From: a virus
DNA length: 40,482 nucleotides
Direction: 5' to 3' (one strand)
IMG/VR virus record: IMGVR_UViG_3300046714_000038
Span: 1-40,482 of that record
In this document: piece after piece, positions 40,339-40,482 of the stretch
Layout of the letters: each line of letters starts with the position of its first letter
How positions within the stretch are numbered: position 1 is the stretch's first letter
Translations under genes and position numbers: made by a program
The notes under the pieces: model-generated
Told to the model about the DNA's origin: nothing
Seen by the model: only the letters and a program-made list of their open reading frames with translations
Database searches by the model: none

Positions 40339-40482
40339 CTACGAGATTCATTGCCCCAGTTGTGGCGTGCTCATTCGTCGCATCCGAGAAGACCGCGCCA
40401 AGGAGCGGAGCTGCCCTGATTGTAAACATCCGCAAGCCATATGGCTTTTATTTTATAGGCAAACGCATGTTAAGATGCTGGA
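40325..40482 (+). CDS. Com-like zinc-ribbon protein, cut by right window edge
   Basis: Translated by hand: GTG at 40325 with GGGGAGCT upstream, then IHCPSCGVLIRR and RSCPDCKHPQAIW, a compact CxxC/CxxC zinc ribbon like phage Com-type small proteins (Mu Com regulates translation). Frame stays open to the window edge (52 codons). Overlaps the previous stop by 14 bases. Role unknown. Confidence 0.6.
   Translation, partial: MPATNYEIHCPSCGVLIRRIREDRAKERSCPDCKHPQAIWLLFYRQTHVKML

Overview
The window reads as part of the genome of a tailed double-stranded DNA bacteriophage with a long non-contractile tail (siphovirus type). The evidence is a full HK97-type head set (small and large terminase, portal, SPP1-gp7-like minor head protein, protease/scaffold, decoration and major capsid protein), a tail tube protein with no sheath gene, and a 1,023-residue tape measure protein. 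No integrase, repressor, tRNA, insertion sequence or CRISPR array was seen. Both window edges cut through a gene, so this may not be the whole genome and lifestyle cannot be settled. The host is uncertain. One exported protein (8810-9238) resembles small secreted proteins I associate with Acidobacteriota; this is a weak hint from memory.

Layout. (1) 1-13960, plus strand: replication and nucleotide-metabolism genes, mostly linked by ATGA overlaps. They are ThyX (cut at the left edge), a DUF1599-like protein, a DEDDh exonuclease, a RecD/Dda-like helicase, a DnaE-type polymerase, many small unknown or zinc-binding proteins, a Snf2-like helicase and a PD-(D/E)XK nuclease. This block holds two non-coding stretches with RNA-like hairpins (6792-7175 and 9239-9380). 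(2) 14082-14151: a strong inverted-repeat terminator between convergent blocks. (3) 14165-38510, minus strand: the late operon. In transcription order it runs terminase, portal, small membrane proteins, minor head protein, repeat-rich virion protein, protease/scaffold, decoration, capsid, head-tail joining, tail tube, tail chaperones, tape measure, distal tail and hub, receptor-binding candidate, spanin-like protein, lysozyme. (4) 38511-39082: a 572-bp non-coding divergent control region with a 46-nt inverted repeat and a cluster of GCGAAGC-type motifs. (5) 39083-end, plus strand: a new rightward block of small zinc-finger proteins, cut at the right edge.

How it works together. The plus-strand genes would supply replication: polymerase with a separate proofreading exonuclease, helicases, nuclease and thymidylate synthesis. 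The minus-strand genes build the virion and end with lysis genes. Hairpins just after the major tail and major capsid genes could set transcript ratios. The least explained parts are the inverted repeat in the control region, a leader motif repeated before three small genes, the hairpin RNA at 9255-9341, a small AGGR..DL.WD domain present in two nearby proteins, and a 20-residue repeat protein inside the head module.
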